From Coriaria nepalensis (Eukaryota; Streptophyta; Magnoliopsida; Cucurbitales; Coriariaceae), in NCBI GenBank assembly GCA_027186245.1, contig CP114486.1:2666001-2730000 (forward strand): a stretch of 64,000 nt of DNA. The letters run 5' to 3'. How positions within the stretch are numbered: position 1 is the stretch's first letter; each line of letters begins with the position of its first letter. Shown here piece by piece: positions 23,207 through 35,897 of this stretch. The position numbers were made by a program, and so were the translations under genes. A model generated the notes under the pieces. It was given only the letters and a program-made list of their open reading frames with translations. It was not told the origin of the DNA and searched no databases.

Positions 23207-23732
23207 TTAAACAGACTCATTCCCATTTTCACTATATCTCCATGACCATCGCCGGGTTTGGAATTTCCCGCCAACTTCATGATGATGATGATGATGATGA
23301 TCATGTTCTTCATTTTTATCTGATCCCTTTTTAAAATTAGGCTGATCATCTTTACCTGCTTTCTTGGTCTCAAACTTATACAGAAAATCCTCAGCTTGAC
23401 CCATGATCTTACCCACACCACTCGTCTCGTCCACTTTCCCAAACTTTGTGGCGGCGCTCAGAAGATCCGACGCTGCTCCGGCTATCTGAGCTTTATCGAC
23501 CTTGCTGCCCGAATCCTTAGCCTCCTTCAACTTTGCCGCCTCTGCCACCACCTTCGCACTGTTCATTAACTCAGATGTTGTTGGCTGTGGGTGCTTTTTC
23601 TTCTTGCCGTCTCCTTTTTCCCCTTAGCCCGGAGCTCACCCCACGAGAAGTGGCGGAACCGTCGCCGTGCTCTTCTTCCTCGTATTCCACTTCTACTTCT
23701 TCTTCCTCGTGATGCTTGTCCTTTCTATCCAT
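23207..23732 (-). pseudogene. NRP1: Nodulin-related protein 1 (NRP1)-like gene with a probable frameshift
   Basis: The frame 23566-23207 encodes MNSAKVVAEAAKLKEAK, then a small helical domain (GAASDLLSAATKFGKVDE) and a His-rich tail, matching the NRP1 family (ASAKVVAEAA in Arabidopsis NRP1). In the same frame the sequence upstream reads GEKGDGKKKKHPQPTTSEL before a TAA. A second frame starts at an ATG at 23732 with MDRKDKHHEEEEVEVEYEEEE, an acidic N-terminus, and runs past that TAA in a different phase. The two would join if one G of the GGGG run (near 23620-23625) were absent, so I infer a one-base insertion or assembly error. If real, only a shortened product from the internal ATG at 23566 would be made. 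NRP1 is a small heat- and ABA-responsive protein of poorly defined function. The next gene is the ankyrin protein, as at At2g03430-At2g03440. Confidence 0.65.
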
Positions 23733-24180
23733 GATGATTTTTTTTTAGAAGGAAAGTTTTTGTTATCGCATGCAATAATATTATTATCATAAGGACTTGA
23801 AAATCAACGTACAAATGGAGTGAGATCGAGCTTTTTTTTTCCCTTCGTGGCGTTGACCAAGTCACGTCCACATTCATTTTTTCAGGTGGCTGAAAATTTG
23901 GTTTCATTTCTGTTCGATGATTATCGTCCTTGTTTTTCTCTCTTTCGTTGAATTTAAATTCACTAATTATTATTGGAAAAATATAGGACTCAATTGATCT
24001 AAATTAAAGTATAGGGATATTAATAAATAAAATGTGAAACTAAAGGGACGAATATAATAATTTACCTAAAATTCACGAAGCAAAGCCGAAACGGAAATGG
24101 AAGTGAGTTTCATCATCTTGCTTACAGATGCCACCTTCTGAAAACCCTAAAATCTCTACTCGATCTCCGTACGTTTCTGC
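23733..24180. other. Divergent promoter region of NRP1-like and ankyrin genes
   Basis: About 450 bp between divergent starts. Two short upstream reading frames precede the ankyrin ATG: 24097-24141, and 24128-24196, which overlaps that ATG in another frame. Confidence 0.5.
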
Positions 24181-25619
24181 ATGGAAATGGAGATAGATTC
24201 AACGCAAGAACAGAATCGAATCAAGGACGATGATCTATTCAAAGCGGCAGAGACTGGTAACTCTTCCATTTTCCAAAATATCATGCAAGAGCAGCTATCC
24301 AAATCTCTCTCTCTGAGAAATGAAGACGGCCGGTCTCTACTTCATGTCGCTGCCTCTTCCGGCCACACCGAGGTTTGCCTTCTTCTGAATTCTGATCGGC
24401 ATTTATATCGCCTTTATCTCATCGTTCTACAAATGTTCTGAAATGCGTGTTTAATAGTAGATTTGGATCAATGGAATCAGGTTGTGAAGGTGTTTGCAGC
24501 TGTTGATGAATCGGCTAGTGTGGTAAATAGTGCTGATGAAGAAGGTTGGGCGCCGATTCACTCTGCTGCTAGCATCGGAAACTTAGACATTGTGGAAATT
24601 TTGTTGAGCAGAGGTTAGTACTTCTAAATTACTCTAATCGGCTCAAGTTTTTGGATGAGCTTTAGAAGGGTGCCGAATTTACGTTTTCCTTGATGCTCGG
24701 AGTTTTGAAATCAACAGGAGCTGATGTGAATTTGAAGAATAATGGAGGTCGAACTGCTCTTCACTATGCTGCCAGTAAAGGATGGTCAAAGATTGCTGAA
24801 ACTTTGATTTCACATGGCGCCAAAATTAATCTAAAGGACAAGGTTTGCCATTTCACTTGCAGTGTTTTAAATTTTCTGAGCTCTGTTACAAAAGAAACAC
24901 CATTGCTATCTATTGATTCTTGTATCATCAATAGTGAAGAAAGAGTTTGAATTGAACAATGTTAGGTTGGATGCACTCCATTGCATAGGGCAGCTAGCAC
25001 AGGGAACTCAGAATTGTGTGAGCTTTTAATCGAAGAAGGAGCAGATGTTGATGCGGTCGATAAATCTGGCCAAACTCCTCTTATGAATGCTGTAATTTGC
25101 CTTGACAAAGATGTAAGTTGGCTAGTACCTCCTCTGAAAAGAGAAATCTTTACAGTTGCTACATCTTTGTCACTTGCATTATTAACTCAGCCTATGCTAT
25201 GTCCTGAACCCTTTTTTCTCCTTCCGCATTCAATTGGATGAGAGTGAGACTCTCCTTTTGAGTGATGAATTAATGAGTTAGGAAGACTTTAATTGAAGCT
25301 TTTGGCTTGATTGATCACTAGTGGACTTTTTTGCTCATGTTATGATAGAAACTTGCTGCTATCTCCCGTAAGCTCACTCGTTCGAATTTGGATCTCTGGT
25401 CCTAAATGAATTGAGGATGTTTTCTCATATTAAAGTTCACTAGTTAAGTACTTAAGTCTCGGCTTTGCCCTTGTTTGGTACCAGGTAGCTCTCCTTCTAA
25501 TAAGGCATGGAGCTGATGTAGATGTAGAGGACAAGGAAGGATATACTGTGCTCGGTCGAGCTGCACAGGATCTTAGGCCAGCATTAGTTGATGCTGCTAA
25601 GGCTATGCTGGAAGGGTGA
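24181..25619 (+). CDS. Ankyrin-repeat protein, gankyrin/PSMD10-like
   Basis: Five exons: 24181-24372, 24481-24613, 24718-24842, 24966-25112 and 25485-25619, giving 243 residues. After a short acidic N-terminus come about six ankyrin repeats, each with the TPLH-type signature: GRSLLHVAASSGH, GWAPIHSAASIGN, GRTALHYAASKGW, GCTPLHRAASTGN, GQTPLMNAVICLD and GYTVLGRAAQDLR. Size, repeat number and the ISHGAKINLKDK spacing resemble At2g03430 and animal gankyrin, a chaperone for the 19S proteasome base (Rpt3 binding). A proteasome-assembly role in plants is inference from that similarity. An alternative is a generic ankyrin adaptor. It is divergent to the NRP1-like gene, as in Arabidopsis. Confidence 0.92.
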
Positions 25620-28102
25620 AAGAATATTCCAGACTCTTACTCATTAGTTCTCTGGTCCCAGAACAGAGTCTTACGTAAATTCAGCACTCTTCCAGGCTCC
25701 ATCAAATTGAAGAAAACAATCCGAACTCGTATCATGATTGACGTTCCTTTTTCTTTAGTTGGACTTTGATACAGAAGTTTTCGTAAACCCGTAAATATTG
25801 AAGTCTTTTATATTATATTGAACTCGTATCCGATTTTCTATTTGGTTTTTTAAATTTAGTTTAGTTTAGTTTAGTTTATCATTAGGATTATAATATTTTT
25901 AAAAATTTTAATTAAAAAATTAAACTTCATATTTAAAGATAATTCAATATTCACTAATTTTAAATTATATATATCTAATATACAATTATGGGGAAATATT
26001 ATATAAAACTTATATTTAATAAGGTAAAAATCTGAATTTTGGAAAATTTGTGAGTGCTCCCCACTCGGATCTATTGATGCACATGGTGTATAGCTAATTA
26101 GAATACCAAATTTTATCACACAAGTATAAATATTATTTTAATAACTTAATCATATAATAGGAATATTTATACTTACCCTGACATTTGATATTACACATAC
26201 CTACATTCTTAAGTACATATAATAATTTTTCTATGGGTAGTTGCATGCAATCCCCCGAATGTAATTCAATTTCAGGACCTTTGTCACATTTCTCTTTCTA
26301 TATCACACCACATCCATCTGTCGCTATATATCCTTTTAGTTATCTAGCTAGCTTACAAGCTCTAGGGACACGGCTGATTCCGGCGACTCCTCTTCCCTCC
26401 CACAAATCCACTTCACACTTATCTCCTCTGCGGTGCCGGCATGGTCACATAATACCCTTCCTCGTATTATTAGTACGTACATTTGATGAAATGTAAGATG
26501 ACTATAAGTACGTTTTAGTCGAATGCAATACTCTTTTTAAAGTAGTTTTAGTTGAAAATGGTGGAAATGATTTCAATTCTATTTCTCGCTTCTTTTTTTC
26601 ACTTACAATGAAGGGGCAATTTATACCCAAAATACAAAGGAAATGGAAGAATTACTATGCTTGGAAGAATTTACAAAGAAGATAGCCAGATTAAGCGGGT
26701 TTTTTTTTTATCAATATTAATATGTTATTAAAATTAAAAAATTTAATTAATCATAATTTCTAAAATTAATCGTAATTTAATATGTTATTAATATTAAAAA
26801 ATTTAATAAATTTAATACAAATTATTGTACCATTAAAAAATGGGCTCGAATTTTTTGGGATCGATAGATAATAAATCAACATAAGTTTGAAATTCAAAGT
26901 GTTTTTATGAGCATTGTTTGTTTATGAGAAGAGAAAAGATTAAGCAAGATTTGGGTCTTGTTTGAACTTTTGAAGTATTCCAAAAATAGAAACAAGGTAA
27001 TTGAATTGATGAAATCAATGATTCTTTGGGAAATCAAAGGACTGAATTATTGCCATTTTGCCAGTGGGGGTCTCGTGCAATAAAAGTTATAAAGAACAAG
27101 AGTTAAAATATAAAAAGTTAACTAATCCTTTTATAATTAATAATTAATTTTTCAATATATAAATTTTGCTTTAATGGAAAAAAAACCTACAGCTAAAAAA
27201 TCATTGAAAAATGGAGGGGTAGTTCTGGTATTCTACACCCAAAGCACGCAGGAAAAAACAAAATTATTATAGGAAAAGAAAAAAGGAAGCTCAGAGCGAC
27301 CCAGCAAAAATTGTTGTTCATTTCCTGACTGGATTTAATAAAAAAATACGGAAAAAAAAGGGGGGGGGGGGGAAATCATGTGGATGCTCAAACGCTAATT
27401 CAGAGGTACTTTCTCGATTGATTTCCCTTACCAATTCTATGTGAATCTTTTTTTTTTTGTTTTTTTAAATTTTGGATTCGTTTCGAGTATTTTTTTTTTT
27501 TAATTATTTGATTTGATTTATTTTCATAGTAATTCAGATTCTAGGGTTAGAAACAAGATCTCCTAATCCGTTGGGATTTTGAGAAAATAATGGAAGCAAA
27601 AGGAGACGTTCCTTAATTTGACTGGATTAGTTTAATTCGACTTGGTCGAGAGAGATTGCTTGTTTCTTAGGGTCTTATGTGCTCAAATTCGATAATTGGA
27701 TTCATTTCAACGACCTTCTATGTGTCCGCGTTTTCCTAGCTTCCAAACAATCAGTAGTCTGCTGCGAACTGTGTGTTTCCTTTTAGATGTTTTTGTTCAT
27801 ATATATATTTCTGAATTTCAATTTCGGGCTTGTAATTATGATAGTTGGAAATTCTAGGTTGGTATAAAGTTGTTTTGTATCCAAAGTTCGATCTTTGTCT
27901 GTGACAAATTGTGATTGAACAGTGGTTACACGTGTAAAAGTGAGCTAATGGTTTGCAGCTGAATACTTTAAATATTATAATTTCTTTTCAGGGGAGTCCT
28001 GTGATTAGTTTGGGTCGTTTTTGGAGGGCCAATTGAGTTTTTTCCAGGTTTGTTTTATCACTGTGTTTGTAGCAAGTGGGACTGTACTTTGGAAGCATTA
28101 AA
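25620..28102. other. Intergenic spacer; AT-rich
   Basis: Holds the ankyrin 3' UTR and, from about 27350, the leader of the next gene, probably with a 5' UTR intron (candidate donor near 27404, acceptor near 27991). A near-duplicated AT-rich motif (TTAATATGTTATTAA) occurs at about 26715 and 26778. A G13 run lies at about 27360-27372. The frame at 26185-26496 has no protein-like features. No other gene is seen. Confidence 0.45.
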
Positions 28103-31100
28103 ATGTACAGGAGGGTTGCTACAGATGAAGCAACAGCCACTACCACGGCCCGAGGAGGATCACCAATTGATAATGTGGACTATATTGTTAGTTTGAATCA
28201 AGTTCCAAGGTGGAGTGATGCAGAATATAGGACTTCCTTGGAATTTGAGAGTGAAGATCCGTCCTTTTCTAATTCATACTTTCACGATCCTTTAACGTCT
28301 TTGTCTGGGTCAGAGGGTGGGATAAATGGAGTGGTTTCAAGGTTTCCTGTTGATCTTGAAATTAACTCTAAGATATATCTATGGAGAGGAAACCCATGGA
28401 ATCTTGAAGTAGATGCTGTAGTGAATTCTACTAATGAGGTGAGCGTTATATGCCTTAGTGTGTGTTTCTCTTAAGCCAGTGTTTTGACAAACTCTGGCTA
28501 TTTGTTTATTTAACTATATTTTGTGATCTTCTTATGTTTGGATGATTAACAGAACCTGGATGAAGCACACAGTAGCCCTGGACTTCATGCTGCAGCTGGT
28601 CCTGGTCTTCCAGAAGAATGTGCCTCATTGGTATGCTTACTGTTATTAGATTAGCAAATATATATTCTATTTAGATTTGTACTCCCATTCGGTGCCAATC
28701 AGTTATAATCCACTGATTTTGATTGGACAATCCTTTATAGTTTCTCAAATCATGATGTGCCTATAGCCGACAAGGTTTGAGAATCTTGAATATTTGAGAG
28801 ACCATGCATTTCCACACACCTTTGTGTAAAGCTCTTTGGTTTGGCATTTTGTTGGAAATAAGAATGTCAAAATTTTGATTGACTGAATGTACCTTTCTTT
28901 CTTAAAAGGGTGGCTGCCGCACCGGGATGGCAAAAGTAACTAATGCATATGACCTTCCTGCTAGGTGATTAAATTGGTTAAACTTTCATATTTTCTTAAA
29001 AGAAAGCAAGATAAGAATGCTTCTCTGTGCTTTTGACTAAAGGTAGCTATGTCCTCTACCTACTGTATTGATTCATTTATATATATATATATTTCTTTTT
29101 TCTTTTTTAGGAGGGTTATACATACTGTTGGTCCAAAGTATGCAATTAAATATCATACTGCTGCAGAGACTGCTCTAAGTCATTGTTATCGTTCTTGCCT
29201 TGAGCTTCTTATTGAAAATGGGCTACAAAGGTTATTGGTAGCTGAGGCTACATCATTCACCTGAAGTTTGTGCACTTCTCTTGCTTCTACAGTAGATTTT
29301 GATATTAACAAACTTTATTTGGCATCTGTCCATGCAGCATTGCAATGGGATGCATATATACTGAGGCTAAAAACTATCCCTGTGAACCTGCTGCACATGT
29401 GGCTATAAGTGAGTTCTTTAAGTTTTCATGGTTTAAAGTTGAAGCTAATGGCTTTTCCCATGAACTGCTTGGGTATATCTGGAGTTTGGACATATAAGGG
29501 AATTGAGTTGTTCCAAAACTTATAGTCATCCATCATTACAAACCACCAGTAAAGGAAAAGAGATGTAAATGATAGCATTTCTCTAACACTATATATCTAG
29601 ATCTCTTTTTTTTTGGGGGTGGGGGGGGGGGGGGGGTGGATGTTTATGATGGCTTGATGGTTCTCACTTCTCGCTTCATCTATCTCATCTACTTCTGTTC
29701 AGGGACTGTCCGGAGGTTTCTTGAGAAGCAAAAGGATAAAATTAAAGCTGTTGTATTTTGTACCACCACATCATCGGATACTGAAATATATAAAAGGTAG
29801 TTCAATCCTCAATATTTGTGTTTCTTTTTTTAAGAACAAGTGCAAAGACTGTTGCTGCTTTTTTCCTTTCTTTTTTATTTTTTTTTGTTTTGTTTTTCAA
29901 CTCTGGATTACTTAGTGTTATGCTGTCAGGCAGTCACACTCTCTTCTATTGCTTATGCTGCTGCACAATTATTAAACAAGTTTAAAAAGTTAACCCCTTG
30001 CACCTTTTCCATTCTGCAGATTGCTTCCACTCTACTTTCCCCGTGATAAACATGAGGAGCAAGTTGCCCTGTTGAAGCTTCCTGCAGATGTTGGGGATGA
30101 GAATGGTGAGACTATTATAGATGAACGTAAAATCAGGATAAAGCCTTTGCCCAAAAAGAATATTCCAAAACCACCTCAAACTCCAGATGATCCTCCAATC
30201 AGTGATGTTGGGTTAGCACGAAGGTTAATAGTCATCATTTTATATTTGTCACTTGAGGTTCACTGTTTGCTATTGGTTTTAGTTTTCTTCAAATAACAGA
30301 TAACTTAGTTATTATTAACAATAAATTTCCACTTAACCAATTCAGTTGTGATGCCATCATGCATTTATTGTAGGACTACTTCATATTTGGATCCTGCCTT
30401 CATGTCCTTGATCAAAGATCCTGATCAGAGACGCAAGGAACAGTGGGAAAAAACTGCTCAAGCAAGGAGTGGATGGAATTGTGCTAAAATGCTTGGATTT
30501 GGTGACCTTGGTGGGCCACCGTTGTCTGTTGCTGAAGAATACTCACTTCATTCAAGATACCTTACTAAAGCAAATTCTCTCAGTCTATCTGAAATAGCAG
30601 AGATGAAAATTGTGTTAGTATTCATCTAAATTACGCCGAGCTGTTTTCTAGTCCTTTTAGCCTAAGTAACCGATAAATCCTCTCCCCCTGTAACATCCTC
30701 CCAAAAGGAGAGAGCAATGTATATATACATATAATGATGATTTCTGTGGAGCTTCACGCTGTAACTGCTGCAAATAAAATATTTTTGGAGTTCTGGCTTC
30801 CTCATAAATAGGGCATCATTTAAATATTTTGAACAAAATGATTTCATCATAGGGATTTCAAATATGGTTGGGTACTTGATGGTGAAAATCATGAAAATAA
30901 GCTTATTATTTCATTAATTACATTGAACTCCATGCATTTGTCTGTAATGATGGTTGTATTGCACTCTGTTTCAGTTACCGGGGCGGTGTTGACAGTGAAG
31001 GCCGTCCGGTAATGGTTGTTGTGGGGGCACATTTTCTGCTTAGGTGTCTTGATCTTGAGCGATTTGTTCTCTATGTAGTGAAGGTAATTAAGTTATAAAT

Positions 31101-32185
31101 TTCAATTTTGACATTTAAATTTCAATAGACCTATCTGCTAATTTGCTCTTAATTTAATTTGCCGCACTGAGCTTGGGAATTCTAAGCATGCAAGTATATT
31201 GTTGGAATCTTGTTACATGATTGAGTGCTTCGAGAATACTTTCTGCCTACAACTGTTTTGACCAAGAGACGTTTAATGTGTTAAATTTCAGGAATTTGAG
31301 CCGCTGCTACAGAAACCTTATACAATTGTGTACTTCCACTCAGCAGCATCTTTACAGCCGTAAGTACCAAATACTTAGATTTTGAAAATGTTTAGTTTTG
31401 CTTGCCATTCAATAAGTGCGTAATAACTCCCTAAAATAGTATATGCTCCCCAAGATTAGAAAAATTTCTCAAGCAACTTATGTTGAAATACTAGAAGCTA
31501 TGCAACTCTTATGTGGAGCTCCTTTGCTGGAAGTTACAACTTCACTGACATTATATGCTCTATGTGTGGAATAAACAGTCGACCGGACTTGGGATGGATA
31601 AGAAGATTACAACAAATTCTTGGCAGGAAACACCAGCGTAACCTTCATGTATAAAGTAGTACATCTATCTACTTCAAATCATACACCTTCTACCATTGTA
31701 ATTTCCTTAAATGATATATTCAGGCAATATACGTTCTTCATCCTTCATTTGGACTAAAAGCTGCCATATTGGCTCTACAACTGTTAGTAGACAATGTGGT
31801 ATGTCTAAAAATTCTCTCCATGCCATCAACGGTTGAAACTCACGTGCTTACAACTTTCTCAAATTATTACCATTTTGTTGGAATTGACCTCTAGGTGTGG
31901 AATAAAGTCGCATACGTAGATCGTCTTCTTCAGCTGTTCAGATATGTTCCTCGTGAGCAGTTAACCATTCCCGACTTTGTATTTCAGTGAGTTCTCTTTT
32001 CACTTTTACCCAGACTCATTTTAAAATTAGAGGTTGGTTCTTGTATTTTCTTTTTATTGGCAAAAAATGGACATTTGGAGATGTTATGATCATGTGGGGT
32101 TAATTGCAGGCACGATTTAGAAGTGAATGGAGGGAAGGGTCTTATAGTTGACCCAAGAACGAGATACGTGTATAATCGACCTTGA
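28103..32185 (+). CDS. Macro domain + CRAL-TRIO (Sec14-like) protein, GDAP2-like
   Basis: Fourteen exons: 28103-28438, 28553-28630, 28909-28964, 29111-29230, 29338-29408, 29703-29796, 30020-30223, 30374-30613, 30975-31083, 31292-31359, 31579-31648, 31724-31798, 31895-31986 and 32110-32185. All phases agree and give 562 residues. I start at the ATG at 28103; the frame upstream opens with GTG. Residues about 90-245 form a macro (Appr-1-p processing) domain: DAVVNSTNENLDE, the GPGLPEEC segment, GGCRTGMAKVTNAYDLPAR and VIHTVGPKY. The C-terminal third is a CRAL-TRIO/Sec14-like domain (GRPVMVVVGAHFLLRC, YTIVYFHSAAS, IYVLHPSFGLKAAI). This pairing is typical of GDAP2 and of At1g69340. Macro domains bind or hydrolyse ADP-ribose and CRAL-TRIO domains bind lipids; the combined function is unknown. 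Position fits At1g69340. Confidence 0.94.
29612..29640. repeat. Long G-run in intron 5 of the GDAP2-like gene
   Basis: GGGGGTGGGG followed by a G homopolymer of about 15 bases, preceded by T8. This is prone to sequencing or assembly length error. Confidence 0.8.
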
Positions 32186-33249
32186 TATATTGGAGATATG
32201 ATTCGATCTTGTAATCAAAGCATATGGGCCGATTTGGTTCTGGTTTTTCTTCTTTTAGATTGTCTTGTAGGTGGGTTAGTGCTGATACCTGGTTATTATT
32301 TGTGTAGAAAATGGTGTCCCCATTTTTTATTTTTTATTTTTTTTTCTCAAAGATGTATTTCTGGAGAACATAATCTGCTTGCTATGAAAAGGTCAAATGT
32401 TCTTCCCCCTTTCTTTTCCTTTATTTATTTTTTTATGAGATTGTTTTTGTATTAATTTTGGATGAGTAATTAATAAAATTCATAGTGGTTTGATCTTTTG
32501 TTTTTTTGTTTTGATTATGTGATATATTAACTCTGTAATAATATATTATTACTATATTTAAAATAATTATATAATATATTAAATTTATTATAATCATAAA
32601 TATTATTTTTATATATATAAAAGAATCTTTTTTTTATTAAATTATTAAAATTATAATTTTATTTATATGATAAATAATAAGATATAAAAATAAGTATATA
32701 ATATATTAAATTTATTATAATTATAAATATTATTTTTATATATGTAAAAGAATCTCTCTTTTATTAATACCTCCCAACACGATAAACCTCGATCGTTTAT
32801 TCGCCCCGAGTCACAAATTGTAACGTCGCCGTTTTGATTCGGATAGATATCGAAATTAATTAAGGCTATTTGAATTTCTCCCATTTTCCGAATTATTATA
32901 TTATTTTTGAGGTTGGAATTTGAGCTCCTCCAGGCTTCAGCTGCTCTGTTCTAACTTCTCCAGTCCCTTTCCGGTGATTTTCGAATTCTCAGGCCATTTC
33001 CGTATGCTTCTTGTTCTTATTTCTTTATTTCTTTAATTCCGTGATCTTTGATTATGTCAGTATGTGTTTGGTAGCTGAGAAAACGGGTGAAAATTGAAGA
33101 AAATCCACTTACCAGTTTGAACGTAGATTATTTACTACTCTACTTCGATGTTTAGGAGTTAGAAAAATTGTACATTGTGATGCCATTTTCGGGTATAGGG
33201 ATCAAGCAGTTCTAATAGATATTGCTTGTAAAGCTTCTTCTTTTTCTGT

Positions 33250-33285
<36 letters not shown>

Positions 33286-33582
33286 TAGAAGTGCTATTTC
33301 TACCGTTTCTTAAATTCTGATTCTGGACTTACTTGAAGCTTTTTCCGATTGAATTACTGATTTTTTTACGTATTTTTTAAGCTTGAATTCCTATGTTTTT
33401 AGTGTTATAGAATGAGATATATGGATCTTACTTGACCTGATATGTTTCCCGTATTGTTGGATATGCCAGTAGCAACCTATCTGTGAGCTGATTCTACGAT
33501 CCCTTCTTTCTTGGTTCGAAGAAGGGTAAATTCTTACTTCTTAAAGAAAAAAGAAAGAGAGACATTTCACTGCCGGGTGGGA
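32186..33582. other. Spacer between GDAP2-like and UVR genes
   Basis: Includes the 3' UTR of the upstream gene, an AT-rich 70-bp repeat in two copies (32571-32640 and 32698-32766), and, from about 32880, the probable 5' leader of the UVR gene, with a long T-run at about 33254-33284 suggesting a 5' UTR intron. No other coding region is supported. Confidence 0.5.
32571..32766. repeat. AT-rich dispersed repeat, two copies of about 70 bp
   Basis: Both copies run from ATAATATATTAAATTTATTA to AAAAGAATCT followed by a TTTTATTAA-type end, in direct orientation and 57 bp apart. Confidence 0.8.
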
Positions 33583-35897
33583 ATGGTGCAGAGTCTGTCA
33601 TTGTGTACTTCGACATCCTCAATAAATGGCGGGGTTTATGGGTCAAATACTTATGAGAGGAAGCATTTGAAGCTGAGTAAAAATCTTATAGCCTCTATGA
33701 TTGGTAGAAGTGGAATTTTTCACCGATTCAGACAAGGGTTTTTCTTATCTAGCAAAGCCAATATATCGAGACAGAGAAATTGTGAGGTTAAAGCTGGATG
33801 GATGTTTAAAGGGGGTGGGAAGAGGTTGGATGCAAGCTCTGAGTATAGTGACAGAGCTAGTGAGGATATTTTGTTCTTCTTTTTCCAGCTGGACCTAGCA
33901 ACACGAGTACAGGTCTGTAAAGTGTAAGGTTCTTGCTTAGGCTTTCATATGGACAGATAATGATCTGGTGCAACAAATTTCTTATTATTATTATTGGTTC
34001 TTTTTTTTTTTTTTTTATGAAGTTATTTTTATAATATTTTTTCTTTTTCTGGGTGTCAGTATGCTTTGAACACAGAGCAGTATGAGATTGCACAACAACT
34101 GAGAAACAAGCTGACTGAGGTTAGATTTCCTGTGCTTCTATTCTGCAAGAAAATGATATAAATGATTATTTACGGCAATATTGGTTCCACTATCTTTTTG
34201 ATAGATGTCTTATTCAATTTATATGACTCTCATCGTCTACAGAAAGTGATTTTGCGGAATTCTTACTGGATGTTTCTTGTAAGGTTGAAGCAGAAGCTAT
34301 CAAGCAGCAAGATTCAAAAAGGGGATTGTCTTCAAAAAGTGAAGCTCAGGACAAAGCCTTAAGTACTATTTGTCTACGGTCAGTCTTCCATCTATTATCT
34401 TCCCAATACTTTTATCCTAGACATTTTTAGAAAGTCAACTTCTATGGTTTTATTTCCTTCCACCAACTTGAGCATTGATATAGACTCCTTTTTTTGCTTC
34501 GTCTCTTGCAGTGGTGACCTGCAGAAAGCTATTGATGGTGAAAATTATGATTTGGCAGCTCAACTGCGGGATGAAATTTCCAAACTGGAAGCAGAGTCCT
34601 TAGCTGCATCAGCAAAAGCTCTGGCATATGAAAATGCACAATATTCATTTCGACTGGGGCAGAAAGTGAAGCACAAAATATTTGGTATTGACTGTTATCT
34701 TTCTCTTCAAAAGTAGGCTTTCATCTTTCTTTACTTGATTGCAGCATAAAATGCAATCTCAGATTATGAAATAGAAAGAATCATTTTCAATTGTTGCGAT
34801 GGTACTCCTATAAGACCTAGTGTTGGAATGTTTTCATCTTGGAGTCTTTAGTATATAATGATGTGGATGTAATGTAGGATACACAACACAGAAACTTAGA
34901 AGAATCAATTGGTCCTACTAATGTACTTTTCTACTCAAATGTTATCTTTGTCAGGCTACAGAGCTGTTGTTTGTGGAATGGATCCAGTGTGCTGCGAATC
35001 AAGTTCATGGATGGAGACTGCACAAGTTGAAAAGTTGTCTCAGGGTTCTGCTCAGCCATTTTATCAAGTCAGGCTTGATAAATGATACACTATTATATAT
35101 ATGTACAAATCGTGCTTTTTCAGTAGGCCCTTCAGTGCAATCTCTGTTGGAGCAGTTTATAGTTTCTGGGATTGCAAAACCTTTTCCCCTCCAACCGATA
35201 ATATTTCCATTAATCAATACTAGCGATTGCTATCCAAATAATATTGATAGATCTAGTCTGTGCCCCCATTGTCTGTTATGATTTCAAATCTTTCTGTTTT
35301 TTCTATTATTTTTAAGTCAATTTTATTGGTTAGGCGAATCAGTCTCCATCGCATGCGAATTTCTTTCCAATCTTGTTCCTTTTCTGTTTTCAGGTTTTGG
35401 TAGATGTCCGTGCAGATCCTGATCTACTGATCGCATACGGTACTTCTTCATGGCTAGTCTCTCTACCACTGAACTAAATTGCATTTTCTTACCACTTTTC
35501 ATAATACCAGACAATTTATTCTTACATGCGTTCTGAGCTGCATATAATTACACTGTATTAATATGGAGTGGGTTTTCCTCCATCACAGTTCCTGAGGAGA
35601 ATCTTTCAGCCACTGAAGAACCTGACAAGGTGACACATTTTCCTTCATTTCTTCTTATCCTTCCTTTTAAAAAACGGGAAATATACCTCTCTTAATCCCT
35701 TCATTTTTCCATCCTGCTCTTAAAAACATATGCAGGACAGATTTAATCATCCCTATGTTTCTTTCTTATTTTACGGAATGGATGGAGCGGGAGACTTCAT
35801 CCCAATCAAGCAATTGCGTGATAAGTACAATAGGCCTCGACATGAAATACCTTTTGATCCACAAGATGATGATAAGAACGATGATTCAGATGCTTGA
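33583..35897 (+). CDS. UVR-motif + YccV/HspQ-like domain protein, plastid-type
   Basis: Eight exons: 33583-33912, 34060-34119, 34284-34378, 34512-34684, 34955-35067, 35394-35439, 35589-35629 and 35736-35897, giving 339 residues. The start is the ATG at 33583 (MVQSLSLCTSTSS), whose Ser/Thr-rich, basic first 60 residues suggest a chloroplast transit peptide. Two UvrB/UvrC helical hairpins follow: YALNTEQYEIAQQLRNKLTE and AIDGENYDLAAQLRDEISKL. Then comes a YccV-like (hemimethylated-DNA-binding/HspQ) domain starting QYSFRLGQKVKHKIFGYRAV and containing PDLLIAYVPEENL and HPYVSFLFYGMDGAGDFIP. The same order is found in At2g03390. Related plastid UVR proteins act as Clp-protease adaptors or in EXECUTER signalling, so a proteolysis-adaptor role is possible, but that is inference. 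The acidic C-terminus ends DDDKNDDSDA. Confidence 0.92.

Noticed and set aside
26185..26496. 103-codon plus-strand frame
   Set aside because: No domain, signal or known similarity; AT-rich surroundings with no promoter-like or splice context.
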